64,000 bases of DNA, from NCBI GenBank assembly GCA_902809985.1, contig CADDXC010000001.1:2232001-2296000 (forward strand). Direction: 5' to 3'. A program made the translations under genes and the position numbers. Numbering within the stretch: position 1 is the first letter of the stretch; every line of letters starts with the position of its first letter. The notes beneath the pieces are model-generated. The model worked only from the letters and a program-made list of their open reading frames with translations, had not been told where the DNA came from and ran no database searches. Origin of the DNA: Clostridiaceae bacterium BL-3 (GTDB lineage Bacteria; Bacillota; Clostridia; Clostridiales; Clostridiaceae). Shown piece after piece: positions 18,421 through 27,999 of the stretch.

Positions 18421-19074
18421 TTAAAATGCCCCTTCACTTTTAAATACGGAAAAGATTGTTTTAAATAAGATCTTTACATCCATTAAGAGGGAAAATTTTT
18501 TTATATATGTCAAATCATAATAAACAGTTTTGCCAAGCTCTATTTCCCCTCTTCCACTTACCTGGGCAAGACCTGTTATTCCTGGAGTAACCAAAAGTCT
18601 TTGTCTATAAGCCTTAGGATACAGTTTAACCACATCAGGTATTTCAGGTCTTGGTCCTACCAGACTCATATTCCCCAATAACACGTTGAAAAGTTGAGGT
18701 ATTTCATCCAGACTTGTTTTCCTCAAGAAAGCGCCGGACTTAGTCACTCTGCTGTCGCTTCTACTTTGAAACACAAAATTCTCTAAATTATTTGGATCAA
18801 TGTTCAGCTCATGTTTTTTTTCCGCATCTACCACCATTGTTCTAAATTTATATATTGTAAAATTTTCTCCATTCTTACCCACTCTAATCTGTTTAAAAAT
18901 AGCAGGCCCCTTAGAATCCATCTTAATCCAAATTGCAATTAAAATAAAAACTATACTCAATAATATCAATCCTACAGCAGAAAATACAAGATCAAATGCT
19001 CTCTTTAAAAAAAACTGCACCCTTTTGCTTTTTATATCCTCTTCAACATTTATTTCTATTTCATCCGCCTGCAT
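18421..19074 (-). CDS. Initiating sugar-phosphate transferase (undecaprenyl-phosphate phosphoglycosyltransferase)
   Basis: 217 residues. One hydrophobic hairpin (about 27-50: FDLVFSAVGLILLSIVFILIAIWI) is followed by the monotopic PGT catalytic core: KFRTM, ...SFLRKTSLDE-IPQLFNVL here as FLRKTSLDEIPQL, and LVGPRPE. It moves a sugar-1-phosphate onto undecaprenyl phosphate and so starts assembly of the repeat unit. The short form without the large N-terminal membrane domain is the EpsL/PglC type. GTG/ATG choice: the ATG at 19074 is used. Its stop touches the start of the TagA-type gene. Confidence 0.9.
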   Translation of the reverse strand: MQADEIEINVEEDIKSKRVQFFLKRAFDLVFSAVGLILLSIVFILIAIWIKMDSKGPAIFKQIRVGKNGENFTIYKFRTMVVDAEKKHELNIDPNNLENFVFQSRSDSRVTKSGAFLRKTSLDEIPQLFNVLLGNMSLVGPRPEIPDVVKLYPKAYRQRLLVTPGITGLAQVSGRGEIELGKTVYYDLTYIKKFSLLMDVKILFKTIFSVFKSEGAF

Positions 19075-19133
19075 AACTTAGCAAGTTCACCTACTCTCCT
19101 ATATTTTTACTTATTATATCATAGATGTTTTCA

Positions 19134-20141
19134 CTATAAAACTTTTTTTACTTTACTTATAACAATAGATCCAAAAATAGTTATTAAAAAGGCGTTTATT
19201 TCAAAACTCAAATTATCTGCATGAATATACCTACTCATATAATATTGAGTATAAAGATACAGTATACCAGACTGAACCAGATATATATCATAAGAAATAT
19301 CCGATATATATCTTATGATATTCATAATAAATCCCCTGCTAAAGTTAAAACTAAATATAAAAAATATGAAGAATGTAGAATAAACAAGTACTGCCGGTCT
19401 CTGAAAAGTGGTTACATAGTCTACATTTTTAACAAATTGATTGCCAGATATAAAGCCGTATATAACTATAAAAGCCGAAATTAAAAACAACACAGATACA
19501 AAAAGTCTGTGGCTATTCAATTTTTCGGAAATCCTATCAATATTTTTACCTATATAACCTCCCATTGAAAAATAAAAAAGCCAGTATAATAGATTTTTTT
19601 TATTCCAGAACCATTCCTCCGGAGAAACACTTTTAAAATAATATGTATATGCAAGTAAAAGGACTGTAATGATAAAGCTAAAAAATACCCACCATCTTTT
19701 ACCCATAAATCTATATATAAATGGAAATATGATATAAAATTCAATTATCAGCGGTACATAATAAAAATGATAGAATACATTTCCATAAATTATGTCGTTT
19801 ATGTCCTCCTGTATGTTAAAATTTTTGGTTATCAGCAGTATATAAATTATGCACCATACTATGTATTGAGGTACCACTCTGAAAAATCTCTTCATTATGA
19901 ATTCAGAATAACTTCCACCTTCTTTATAATTCACAGTAAGTCCCATGCCTGAAATAACTATGAAGGCCGGAACACAAAACCTGGAAAGCTGATTTATTAT
20001 GAATGATATATTATACGTAGTAGAATAAGGCATACATCTGTAGAGCACAGTTGCTGAAGCATGCAGTGTTATAACCGCAATTATTGAAACAGCCCTTATA
20101 ACATCCATACCCAAAATACGCTTTTTTATTATGCCCACCAC
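19134..20141 (-). CDS. Acyltransferase family 3 membrane protein
   Basis: About 335 residues with roughly ten membrane segments. The N-terminal MDVIRAVSIIAVITLHAS has the conserved Arg and His of the acyltransferase-3 family, and RFFRVVPQYIVW is the second family block. Such proteins O-acetylate (or succinylate) cell-surface sugars. Two adjacent GTG codons directly follow GAGG, too close for a normal site, so the real start may be the internal ATG of MDVIR, 11 codons in. It lies between the MurJ-family and sugar-transferase genes and probably decorates the polysaccharide built by this locus. Confidence 0.82.
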   Translation of the reverse strand: MVGIIKKRILGMDVIRAVSIIAVITLHASATVLYRCMPYSTTYNISFIINQLSRFCVPAFIVISGMGLTVNYKEGGSYSEFIMKRFFRVVPQYIVWCIIYILLITKNFNIQEDINDIIYGNVFYHFYYVPLIIEFYIIFPFIYRFMGKRWWVFFSFIITVLLLAYTYYFKSVSPEEWFWNKKNLLYWLFYFSMGGYIGKNIDRISEKLNSHRLFVSVLFLISAFIVIYGFISGNQFVKNVDYVTTFQRPAVLVYSTFFIFFIFSFNFSRGFIMNIIRYISDISYDIYLVQSGILYLYTQYYMSRYIHADNLSFEINAFLITIFGSIVISKVKKVL

Positions 20142-20164
20142 CCTCTTTATCTAAAAATAGGTTA

Positions 20165-21715
20165 CTATATTGGAATTTTATCTTTAACTGCATTAAGAAT
20201 GTACTCATACTCTTCAATTCTGGTAAAATGCAGGCATATAAAGTAAACTGCACTGCCAAGCACAAAAGATACAAAGATAGATATAATATTGCTCCACATA
20301 AAAGAGGAAATTTCATTCATGCAAATATAATTTACAGTATATATACATACACCCATAACTGCAGAAGAAAAACTTATCTTCAATAGACCATAAAAAATTT
20401 TTTTCATATTCATGCCGTTTAATTTTTTGTTTAAACTTGTCGTCATAAGCATTGTAGTTATAATTGCTGAAATTGTAGTAGCTAAAGCAAGCCCTGAAAC
20501 TTTCATATGTTTTATCAGAATAAAATTTATGATTATATTTATGATTATTCCCACAAAGCTGTTTATCATAGGCGTCCTAGCATCCTTAATGGAATAAAAG
20601 GCCTTATTTAATATATCCCTTATCCCATAGGCAATCATTGCAGGACAATAAAATAAAAGTGCATTGGAAGTCAAATCTGAAGCCGTCAAATCAAAGGCTC
20701 CGTGTCTAAAAATCAAATTCACGAGGGGATGTCTTAAAATCCCTATGGCAACTGCTGCTGGTATCATAATTATCATTATTATATTTATAGCGTTGACCAG
20801 AGCTTTTTTATACCTTAAAATATCCTTCTTTACTGCCAATTCCGAAAGGGTAGGATATACAATCATGGCAATTCCTATGGCAAAAACTTCATAAGCCAGG
20901 GTATTTATCTTATTTGAATAATCGAGCACCGTAACCGCACCAAAATATATGTTATTGGCAAAAGATCTGTTTATAAACAAATTAAGCTGCACCACTGAAG
21001 TACTTATAATTATAGGTACCATCAACTTGAACATGGAATGGGCATCTCTATTTTTTATATCCATTACAAATTTATATTTATATCCAAGCTTTCTATACCT
21101 TGGAAGGTTTATAGCGAACTGAACAAAAAATCCTATTACAGTAGCTACGGCAAATCCCTTTATTCCATATCTGGATGTTAAAAATACCAGGTAAACTATA
21201 TATACAAGATTGGAAACCAACGCCATAGCCGCAGGTTCGTAAAATTTTTTATGTGACTGCAATACTCCCGTAACTACGCTTTGAAGTGTTACAAATACAA
21301 GGGACAGCAGCATTATCCTGGTTATTTCAACGGATTGACTGTATATGTCCACATTTGCAGTAAATGCATGACCAAATACATACACTATCTGCTTTGAAAA
21401 TACAATGAGCATCATCGTAATTATAACTGTGAAAAAAGTAGACAAAGTTATTATATTGTTTACAAACTCATTTCTTTTTTTGCTGCTGCTGTGTTCAATA
21501 TGTTCTGAATTGAGAGGTATAAAAGTCGTAGTAAGGCCATAGCTTATAGTAGTTAAAAGATATACAAGCCCCAGTGAAAAATTATATATATCACTTATAT
21601 AAGTTGCCCCAAACTTTGCGGCTATGAGAGAATCTCTCACCATTGCCAAAATTTTGCCCCCTATTATGAGAAGCATAACTACAACAGAACTTTTTATTAT
21701 CTTTTTTCCTGCCAT
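20165..21715 (-). CDS. MurJ/MviN-family lipid flippase
   Basis: 516 residues and about 14 membrane segments. Blocks KILAMVRDSLIAAKFGAT near the N-terminus, GVLQSHKKFYEPAA and YGIRDILNKAFYSIKDARTP mark the MurJ branch of the MOP superfamily. MurJ moves lipid II across the membrane; copies inside polysaccharide loci are thought to move other lipid-linked sugars. A separate Wzx-like flippase lies at 26.7 kb. The ATG at 21715 follows a weak GTTGGAGTG. It overlaps nothing and is tightly packed with its neighbours. Confidence 0.88.
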   Translation of the reverse strand: MAGKKIIKSSVVVMLLIIGGKILAMVRDSLIAAKFGATYISDIYNFSLGLVYLLTTISYGLTTTFIPLNSEHIEHSSSKKRNEFVNNIITLSTFFTVIITMMLIVFSKQIVYVFGHAFTANVDIYSQSVEITRIMLLSLVFVTLQSVVTGVLQSHKKFYEPAAMALVSNLVYIVYLVFLTSRYGIKGFAVATVIGFFVQFAINLPRYRKLGYKYKFVMDIKNRDAHSMFKLMVPIIISTSVVQLNLFINRSFANNIYFGAVTVLDYSNKINTLAYEVFAIGIAMIVYPTLSELAVKKDILRYKKALVNAINIIMIIMIPAAVAIGILRHPLVNLIFRHGAFDLTASDLTSNALLFYCPAMIAYGIRDILNKAFYSIKDARTPMINSFVGIIINIIINFILIKHMKVSGLALATTISAIITTMLMTTSLNKKLNGMNMKKIFYGLLKISFSSAVMGVCIYTVNYICMNEISSFMWSNIISIFVSFVLGSAVYFICLHFTRIEEYEYILNAVKDKIPI

Positions 21716-21729
21716 CTAATTCACTCCAA

Positions 21730-22842
21730 CTATTTTTGTGAAATTATTTCATTGTATATATCATTATATTGTCTACAAAAATTATCTATTGAAAATTTTT
21801 TCACACAGATATTATACAGATTTTCTCCCATTTTCGGTAGGTATTCTCTTCTATCATAAGCCAACTTCATTTTACTGCTTATACTCTCTATGGAATTGGG
21901 GTCGACTAAGAATATGGAATTTTCATCTAAAATTTTATCCATATCACCTACGTCTGGAGCTATAAAAGGTTTTTTTACAGCAGCACTTTCAAGCAGCACT
22001 AGTGGAGGCGCCCCTCCCTCACTAAATGATGTCAATATTCCCACATCCCCTGCATTTATAAAATCTAAGGCATTTTCACTATACCCTGTAAGTATTACAT
22101 CCTCCTGCAGCTTTAAGTCCACAATCAAATTCCTCAGCTTCAATTCCTCTGATCCATCTCCAACTATTATGAGCTTTACATTTTTAACTTTATCTCTAAT
22201 AATTCCAAAGGCTTGTATAAGGGACATCTGATTTTTTACAGGATGCATTCTGGCCACATTTACATACAAAAAATCCTCTTTAGGTATGTTATACTTTTTT
22301 CTTATGTCTTCCCTATTTTCTCTTACAGTGAATCCATTTATATCAATACCGTTGTTAACCCTGAATTTTCTCCCTCTAAAATTTTCTTCGTCTAAAATGT
22401 CTTTTATATAATCCGATACACATATGTATCTATGAAAACTTTTCAATCCTTTTTTGCTGAGAGGAGTAAACAATTTATATTTCACACTATTATTTAAAAA
22501 ATCATCTCTAAAGTCGCTGTGTACTGTAGCCACTGTAGGAATTTTTATTTTATCCTTTAAAAAATAATGGGCAAAAAATGCCTTTGCACCATGGAAATTG
22601 ACAATGTCGATTTTGTTTCTGTCTATGTACTTTAACATATACCTGTCATAAGTAAGACTCTTCTTGAATTTTATCGTATCTACATTAAGTCTTTTACTTT
22701 TTTCATAAAGTCCCCCTCCACCTAAGGTGCCTATAATACTGTGAAACATGGGATTTGAATAAAGACTTAAATTAAGTACATGGCTTCCACCACCGCCCGT
22801 ATCATTCCCGGATATAATCTGTAATACTTTTATAACTGCCAC
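21730..22842 (-). CDS. GT4-type glycosyltransferase
   Basis: 370 residues, GT-B fold. The N-terminal glycine loop GNDTGGGGSHVLNL and the C-terminal donor site (YVNVARMHPVKNQ, IIVGDGSEE, FSEGGAPPLVLLESAA with the E-x7-E pair) are those of GT4 retaining enzymes. It would add one sugar to the lipid-linked unit at the cytoplasmic face; donor and acceptor are not readable. The start is odd: GGGAGG overlaps the GTG at 22842, so translation may really begin a few codons later at a non-ATG codon. Confidence 0.88.
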   Translation of the reverse strand: MAVIKVLQIISGNDTGGGGSHVLNLSLYSNPMFHSIIGTLGGGGLYEKSKRLNVDTIKFKKSLTYDRYMLKYIDRNKIDIVNFHGAKAFFAHYFLKDKIKIPTVATVHSDFRDDFLNNSVKYKLFTPLSKKGLKSFHRYICVSDYIKDILDEENFRGRKFRVNNGIDINGFTVRENREDIRKKYNIPKEDFLYVNVARMHPVKNQMSLIQAFGIIRDKVKNVKLIIVGDGSEELKLRNLIVDLKLQEDVILTGYSENALDFINAGDVGILTSFSEGGAPPLVLLESAAVKKPFIAPDVGDMDKILDENSIFLVDPNSIESISSKMKLAYDRREYLPKMGENLYNICVKKFSIDNFCRQYNDIYNEIISQK

Positions 22843-22878
22843 CTCCCATTTAAAAGGCTTTAAAATTAATTTTCCAAA

Positions 22879-23934
22879 TCATCTTTTATCAAGTATTTCA
22901 AGTATCTTAGAGGAGGCACTGCCGTCTCCAAATATATTCTTCTGCTCCCTTGAAGGTATAAAGTTCAATACAGCATCCAATATTTTTTCTCTGTCAGTTC
23001 CCACTATCTTGTTCCAGCCGTTTTCTACAGTTTCAACCCATTCTGTCTCCTCTCTCATAGTTATGCAGGGCTTTCTCATAAAGAAAGCTTCTTTTTGGAC
23101 TCCACCGCTGTCCGTAACTATTTTTTGTGAATTCATCTCCAGGTTTATCATTTCCAAATATCCCACAGGATCTGTTACCTTTACATTTTCACTGAACTCA
23201 AGTCCATAATTCAGCATATATTTCCTAGTTCTAGGGTGAAGTGGAAGTACAACCGTTTTACCGCATTCATTAAGAGCTCCTACTATATTGCTCAATTTAT
23301 CTATATGATCTGTATTTTCAGCCCTGTGTATAGTAGTTAGTATGTATTCTTTACCCTCAAGGTCAAGTTCCTCTATAATTTCACTCCTGCTTCTCGCGAG
23401 CTTCTTAAAATTCAAAATGGCATCAAACATAACATCACCCACATTATAGACGCCTTTTTTTATTCCCTCTTCTTTCAAATTCTTTTCTGCAGATTTTGTA
23501 GGTACAAACAAAATATTGGAAATATGATCTGTAAGAACCCTGTTCTGTTCCTCCGGCATCTCCATATTAAAGCTCCTGAGCCCTGCTTCCACATGGGCCA
23601 CTGGAATCAATAATTTGCTGGCACACAGCGCTCCCGCAAGAGTCGAATTGGTATCACCGTACACCAGCACAAAATCAGGTTTCTCCTTTTCATACACTTC
23701 TTCAAGTTTTATAAGCATGGTTCCCGTCTGCTTTCCATGCCTTCCCGATCCCACGCCTAAATTGTAATCCGGCTTAGGTATGTTAAGTTCTTCAAAAAAT
23801 ACTTTGGACATATTTTCATCATAATGCTGTCCGGTATGTACCAATATCTCACTGTGATGTTTTCTTATTATGTTGGAAACAGCAGCAGCCTTGATAAATT
23901 GAGGCCTTGCTCCTACAACTGTCAATATTTTCAT
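22879..23934 (-). CDS. UDP-N-acetylglucosamine 2-epimerase family (WbpI-like)
   Basis: 351 residues from the ATG at 23934, which has CAGGAGGATATCC directly upstream. The frame runs further but that extension is not needed. Family motifs: VVGARPQFIKA, TGQHYD, VYGDTNSTLAGAL, HVEAGLRS, ATLHRAEN-like TTIHRAEN, LPLHPRTR, DPVGYLEMI and TDSGGVQKEAF. The last blocks look closer to WbpI (epimerising UDP-GlcNAc3NAcA to the manno form) than to WecB, as far as memory allows. It sits beside a WbpD-like acetyltransferase and shares the locus with WbpA- and WbpB-like genes, supporting that pathway. Confidence 0.9.
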   Translation of the reverse strand: MKILTVVGARPQFIKAAAVSNIIRKHHSEILVHTGQHYDENMSKVFFEELNIPKPDYNLGVGSGRHGKQTGTMLIKLEEVYEKEKPDFVLVYGDTNSTLAGALCASKLLIPVAHVEAGLRSFNMEMPEEQNRVLTDHISNILFVPTKSAEKNLKEEGIKKGVYNVGDVMFDAILNFKKLARSRSEIIEELDLEGKEYILTTIHRAENTDHIDKLSNIVGALNECGKTVVLPLHPRTRKYMLNYGLEFSENVKVTDPVGYLEMINLEMNSQKIVTDSGGVQKEAFFMRKPCITMREETEWVETVENGWNKIVGTDREKILDAVLNFIPSREQKNIFGDGSASSKILEILDKR

Positions 23935-23956
23935 GGATATCCTCCTGTTAAATTTA

Positions 23957-24703
23957 TTATTGGTTTTTAAGAAGCTGATCTTTAGGAACGTTTCTAAATT
24001 TCCTGGCCGGGTTTCCTGCAACTATAGTTTCTTTTTTCACATCTTTTGTAACTACACTTCCCGCTGCGGCAAAACCATCTTCATTTATGATCTTACCTGG
24101 CAGTATAGTTGCTTGGGCACCTATCCTTCCACCTTTTTTAACAGTCACACCTTTAAAATGCTTATATCTTTCTTTGGATCTAGCTGCAAAATTATCGTTT
24201 GAAGTTACAACTCCAGGCGCAATAAACACATTGTCTTCAATATCAGAATAAGCCGTAATATACACATTTGTCTCAATCTTGCAGTTTGAACCAATCTTCG
24301 AGAAATTCTCCACAGCTGTTCCTCTCCCTATTATAGTCTTGTTTCCTATGCTTACATTTTCTCTTATGGTTGCAAGATCCGCAACGAGTACATTTTCACC
24401 TATAGTACATCCACAGTAAATTATAACTCCTGCACCTATAAGACACCCGCTTTTTATTAAAGCTGGTTCGAATTTTTTATCATCTTTGAATATACTGTTT
24501 ACCGATCTCATTGGCTCCTTGCCTATTACAGTATTATCATCTATTCTCACATTGTCGCCTATTTTAGATCCCCTGTGAATCACCACATTATGGCCTATTA
24601 CACAGTTGTTACCCAATATGACCTCATCTTCTATGACAGCAAATCTTCCAATAGTTATATTATTGCCAATTTTGGCATTATTAGATATATATCTTTCACA
24701 CAT
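23957..24703 (-). CDS. Left-handed beta-helix N-acetyltransferase (WbpD-like)
   Basis: 248 residues made almost wholly of hexapeptide repeats ([LIV]-G-x4), from IGNNITIGRF to AAAGSVVTKDV, with the usual exit AGNPARKFRN. Such enzymes acetylate amino-sugar nucleotides with acetyl-CoA as trimers. Context (WbpI-, WbpB- and WbpA-like genes) suggests acetylation of a 3-amino group on a UDP-amino-uronic acid. At 248 residues it is longer than typical WbpD (about 190), with extra coils at the N-terminus, so a different amino-sugar is possible. A 22-base gap separates it from the epimerase. Confidence 0.85.
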   Translation of the reverse strand: MCERYISNNAKIGNNITIGRFAVIEDEVILGNNCVIGHNVVIHRGSKIGDNVRIDDNTVIGKEPMRSVNSIFKDDKKFEPALIKSGCLIGAGVIIYCGCTIGENVLVADLATIRENVSIGNKTIIGRGTAVENFSKIGSNCKIETNVYITAYSDIEDNVFIAPGVVTSNDNFAARSKERYKHFKGVTVKKGGRIGAQATILPGKIINEDGFAAAGSVVTKDVKKETIVAGNPARKFRNVPKDQLLKNQ

Positions 24704-24772
24704 ATTAACTCTCCTATTCTCATATATTTGAAGATTGAAAATTAAATTATTTCATTTCCAATACTAAAACTG

Positions 24773-25253
24773 CTAGTCATTAATTTTTGCAATGCCTTTC
24801 ATATCCATAGTTGAAAAATCTTTGAATGGAAATTTAACCGGCATACCTGTAAGCCTCGATTTATATGCTGCCAAAATTATAGACATTCCCTTTTTACCCT
24901 CTTTCCCATCTATGAGAGGTCTCGTATTATTGTTTACTGCATCTATCATATCCTTGAAAAGAGGTATGTGTCCAAAGCCATATACGGTATCGGGATTCCC
25001 TTCCTGTTTCAGTAGCTATGGTAACCACATCTATGTCCTGGTTCGCAAGCATCTTCTTATAGTCTGTATAAATTTCCGGAATATAAGCTCTGTCTATTTT
25101 ATCCGCATATTCATTTTTTCTTTTCTCAGCCTTTTCACTTACTACATCACATACTGCCACTAAAACTGCTTCATCTTTATTGGCTGCCAGGGCTTCAACA
25201 TGTTTATATGAAATCCTTCCGCAGCCTATAATGGCAAATCTCAATTTCTTCAT
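24773..25253 (-). pseudogene. Internally deleted copy of the Gfo/Idh/MocA oxidoreductase
   Basis: Begins with MKKLRFAIIGCGRISYKH, identical to the intact gene at 34164-35276, including an upstream AAGAGGTG site. After IDVVTIATE the reading breaks: 626 bases present in the intact copy (34405-35030, or one base shifted) are missing here, with only a one-base overlap at the joint near 25007. The loss is not a multiple of three, so the remaining 3' part is out of frame and a 119-codon hybrid frame ends early. The 3' part in its own frame ends with a different tail (MKGIAKIND, stop at 24773) from the intact gene's, so this was a separate paralogue before it broke. Confidence 0.92.
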
Positions 25254-25254
25254 A
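24800..25254. repeat. Direct repeat, left copy (deleted oxidoreductase)
   Basis: Matches 34197-34404 and 35030-35277 in the same orientation with about three mismatches in 455 bases. Homology stops abruptly at both ends. Together with the right copy it brackets about 8.9 kb of polymerase, glycosyltransferase and flippase genes. Confidence 0.92.
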
Positions 25255-25423
25255 AAAACACCTCTTAAATATAAATAATTAATCAACTTACAATTGCGAC
25301 ATGTTTTTATTTTTTAACTTAACCTGCTCGCATGCTTTTCATTATAATACATACTCTCTCTTTTGTCACTTTCACCCTTTTACCGCTTTTTTTCTACATT
25401 ATCTCTACATCTAACCGCTGATC

Positions 25424-26683
25424 CTAGTGCAAATTATTGATTTCAGTAAAACTATACTCATCCTTTAGTTCATAGGATTGGAGTATGGCCATTGTGATCC
25501 AAAAAAAGGATATGACTTTTGGTGCAGAAAAAAAATCATCAATTAAATTCATCAATATAAAAACCACAAAAGACACAAAGAACCCTCTATAAAACTTTAA
25601 AAAAAATTTATCTTTAACATTCTTAAGAAAATATATGAGTTTTACCATAGATGAAATTATAATTGATACAAATGCAGCTGTTCCAAATATTCCCATTTCC
25701 GCTTGCATTTCCAGAAAAATATTATGGGGATGTTTTGGAACAAAATTACTTGTTTTCAGACCCGGTTTTTGATACATGTATCTAGCACATGCTTTTTCAA
25801 AATTTCCATTTCCTACACCTATAATGGAATGATCCTTAATTATCATTATAGCTGTATCCCAAATTTTTATTCTAGATGTATTTTGGGTAACATCTGTCAA
25901 TTCCCTCAACCTACTAGAAATCTGCGGTATAAAAAAGCTGACTATTCCAATGGGGATTAGTGTAAATAAAAATTTCAGGCTGTACATAAATGCAATTATT
26001 ATACATCCTATCCCAAATCCAAGCCATGCATTCCTGGAAAAGCTAAATAGTATATTCAATAAAAATATGGATGCAATCAATATATAAAGTACCTTCCTCT
26101 TTATGTCCTTTTCCTTAATAGCAAGCATTATCATGGGAAATATAATTAAAATAAAATAGGCTCCTAAATTATTAGAATTTTCCAGCGTTGAACTAATTCT
26201 GAGTCTGCTTACAGATTCCCCTGCTTGAATCACACCTATTCCTGAAGCATAATCCCATATTCCTATAATTCCTACTACAACAGAAATAAATATATAACAA
26301 TATAAAATTCCTTTTAAAAATTTCTTTTCAAACCCCTGGCTAAATATTATGAAATATAAAATTATGTAACTCATATATCTCAGAGTTTTATAAACAGATT
26401 CCATTTTATAATCTGCATAGATAGATGAAACAGCCATTATAATTATCAGGGCCATTATAGATATACTCAAATAATCAGATAAAAATCCCTTTATACCTCT
26501 AATAAAACTCTTTCTCATGTCTTTAAAAAATACAAGTCCTATAAAATATATAAAAAATACTACTAGCATCCATATATCTCCACTAAATGGTATTCCCATA
26601 AATTTGAATTTACTATATACTAGCGGCATAATAATTACATACATATAGATGGATAAATACAATATCAACTGATAAATTGCCAT
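25424..26683 (-). CDS. O-antigen ligase/polymerase family membrane protein (first)
   Basis: 419 residues with about ten to twelve membrane segments. The family signature is in the large extracellular loop: SRIKIWDTAIMIIKDHSIIGVGNGNFEKA and HPHNIFLEMQAEMGIFG. WaaL/Wzy/RfaL-type proteins join lipid-linked glycan to an acceptor or polymerise it at the outer face. A second such protein lies at 32.7 kb; one may polymerise and the other may transfer the glycan to wall or protein. The region 25255-25423 between it and the broken oxidoreductase holds no gene. Confidence 0.87.
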   Translation of the reverse strand: MAIYQLILYLSIYMYVIIMPLVYSKFKFMGIPFSGDIWMLVVFFIYFIGLVFFKDMRKSFIRGIKGFLSDYLSISIMALIIIMAVSSIYADYKMESVYKTLRYMSYIILYFIIFSQGFEKKFLKGILYCYIFISVVVGIIGIWDYASGIGVIQAGESVSRLRISSTLENSNNLGAYFILIIFPMIMLAIKEKDIKRKVLYILIASIFLLNILFSFSRNAWLGFGIGCIIIAFMYSLKFLFTLIPIGIVSFFIPQISSRLRELTDVTQNTSRIKIWDTAIMIIKDHSIIGVGNGNFEKACARYMYQKPGLKTSNFVPKHPHNIFLEMQAEMGIFGTAAFVSIIISSMVKLIYFLKNVKDKFFLKFYRGFFVSFVVFILMNLIDDFFSAPKVISFFWITMAILQSYELKDEYSFTEINNLH

Positions 26684-26706
26684 AATTTAGTACTCCTTTT
26701 TTAAAA

Positions 26707-27966
26707 TTATTCATTGACATATTTTCTAAGATATACATTGGATATGATTGAAGACAATATATAAGTTGAAACTGTAGATAATGATGCCCCAATAGATCCA
26801 AACTTAGTTATAAGAACTATATTAAGAACTATATTGACTATACCTGTTATCATTGAATTATAAAAGTTGACTTTCACAAGTTTCATACTGGCAAGCACAT
26901 TGCCCGATGGTATTCTAAAGGTACCTGCTATAAGATATCCCACAGTCAATATTCTAAAATTGGTAATTGAATCAGAATATTGCTTAGTAAATACAGTTTC
27001 CACAATAAAAGGAGCAAATACTATAAGGACAATCGTTATAAATATATTTAAAATAAACAGATACTTAACAAGTATATAATATTTATCTTTAATCCATTTT
27101 CTATCATCCCAATGCCTTGCAAAATAAGGATAGGCAAAAGTCAATATTGACATAGGAATAAACATCAAATTAAACGGAATTAACATAGCAACATTATAAG
27201 ACGCTATTATCTCACTACTCTTGGTTATAGCTCCTACAAAAAAAGTATCCATTAGATACAGCAGCTGTGACATTGCATTTGTAAGACAGCTAACCACAGA
27301 ATATTTTAAAAAATCCCTTTTTTCTTCCTTGGCGGGATAAGCTATCTTAGCAATCTTTTTCACCTGATTACGTATAAGATATATGCCAATAATAATAGAA
27401 ATTATATATGCCATATATCTCCCAGCAATTATACCATTTACACTAAAATAATATCCAAAACAAACATTGCCAAAAAAGTACAATAAAGTGTTTGTGATTG
27501 TAAGCAGTGAAAATTCGTTATTCCTAAGTTCCGCTCTAAGCAGTGTTTGAATTTCATTAAAAAATATTGTCATAAGGGGAATTGCCGACAGATAAAAAAG
27601 CATCTGGGTACTTCCCTCTACTGGCAGTTTGAAAAATACAGTATATACTATGATTGATATAGCTATAAGTAAATTAAAGGCACTTCCTATTTTAACAGCA
27701 TATTTAAAATAAGATAGTCTTCTATCTTCTCTTTTCTCCATACTGCAGTATTGCAGCGAACTAGACACCATTCCCAGGCCTTCCAGTGTCAAAAATATAT
27801 TCAATATATTTTGAGCATATGTAAAATCTCCATATAGTTTTTTCCCCAATATTCTAGTCATAAAAAACATTATGCCAAACTGTATCACTTTATTTACAAA
27901 ATTCGCACTGAATATTTGCACAAGTCCTTTTTTCAATACCAGCTTAATTGTACTTGCATCTTTCAT
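26707..27966 (-). CDS. Wzx-type oligosaccharide flippase
   Basis: 419 residues from the ATG at 27966, which has TCTGGAGGTTAAT upstream; an in-frame codon eight residues earlier lacks a site. Twelve or so membrane segments with RILGKKLYGDFTYAQNILNI and later GNVLASMKLVKVNFY, typical of the polysaccharide-synthesis branch of the MOP superfamily. It would move the lipid-linked repeat unit outward for a polymerase of the type encoded on either side. Its C-terminus ends in a charged VYLRKYVNE. Confidence 0.88.
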   Translation of the reverse strand: MKDASTIKLVLKKGLVQIFSANFVNKVIQFGIMFFMTRILGKKLYGDFTYAQNILNIFLTLEGLGMVSSSLQYCSMEKREDRRLSYFKYAVKIGSAFNLLIAISIIVYTVFFKLPVEGSTQMLFYLSAIPLMTIFFNEIQTLLRAELRNNEFSLLTITNTLLYFFGNVCFGYYFSVNGIIAGRYMAYIISIIIGIYLIRNQVKKIAKIAYPAKEEKRDFLKYSVVSCLTNAMSQLLYLMDTFFVGAITKSSEIIASYNVAMLIPFNLMFIPMSILTFAYPYFARHWDDRKWIKDKYYILVKYLFILNIFITIVLIVFAPFIVETVFTKQYSDSITNFRILTVGYLIAGTFRIPSGNVLASMKLVKVNFYNSMITGIVNIVLNIVLITKFGSIGASLSTVSTYILSSIISNVYLRKYVNE

Positions 27967-27999
27967 ATTAACCTCCAGATTCCGAAACAAATATACTGA

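Noticed and set aside
24927-25286. A separate 119-residue oxidoreductase gene
   Set aside because: Its last 29 residues come from out-of-frame reading of the 3' part of the same gene after a 626-base deletion, so it is a broken copy.
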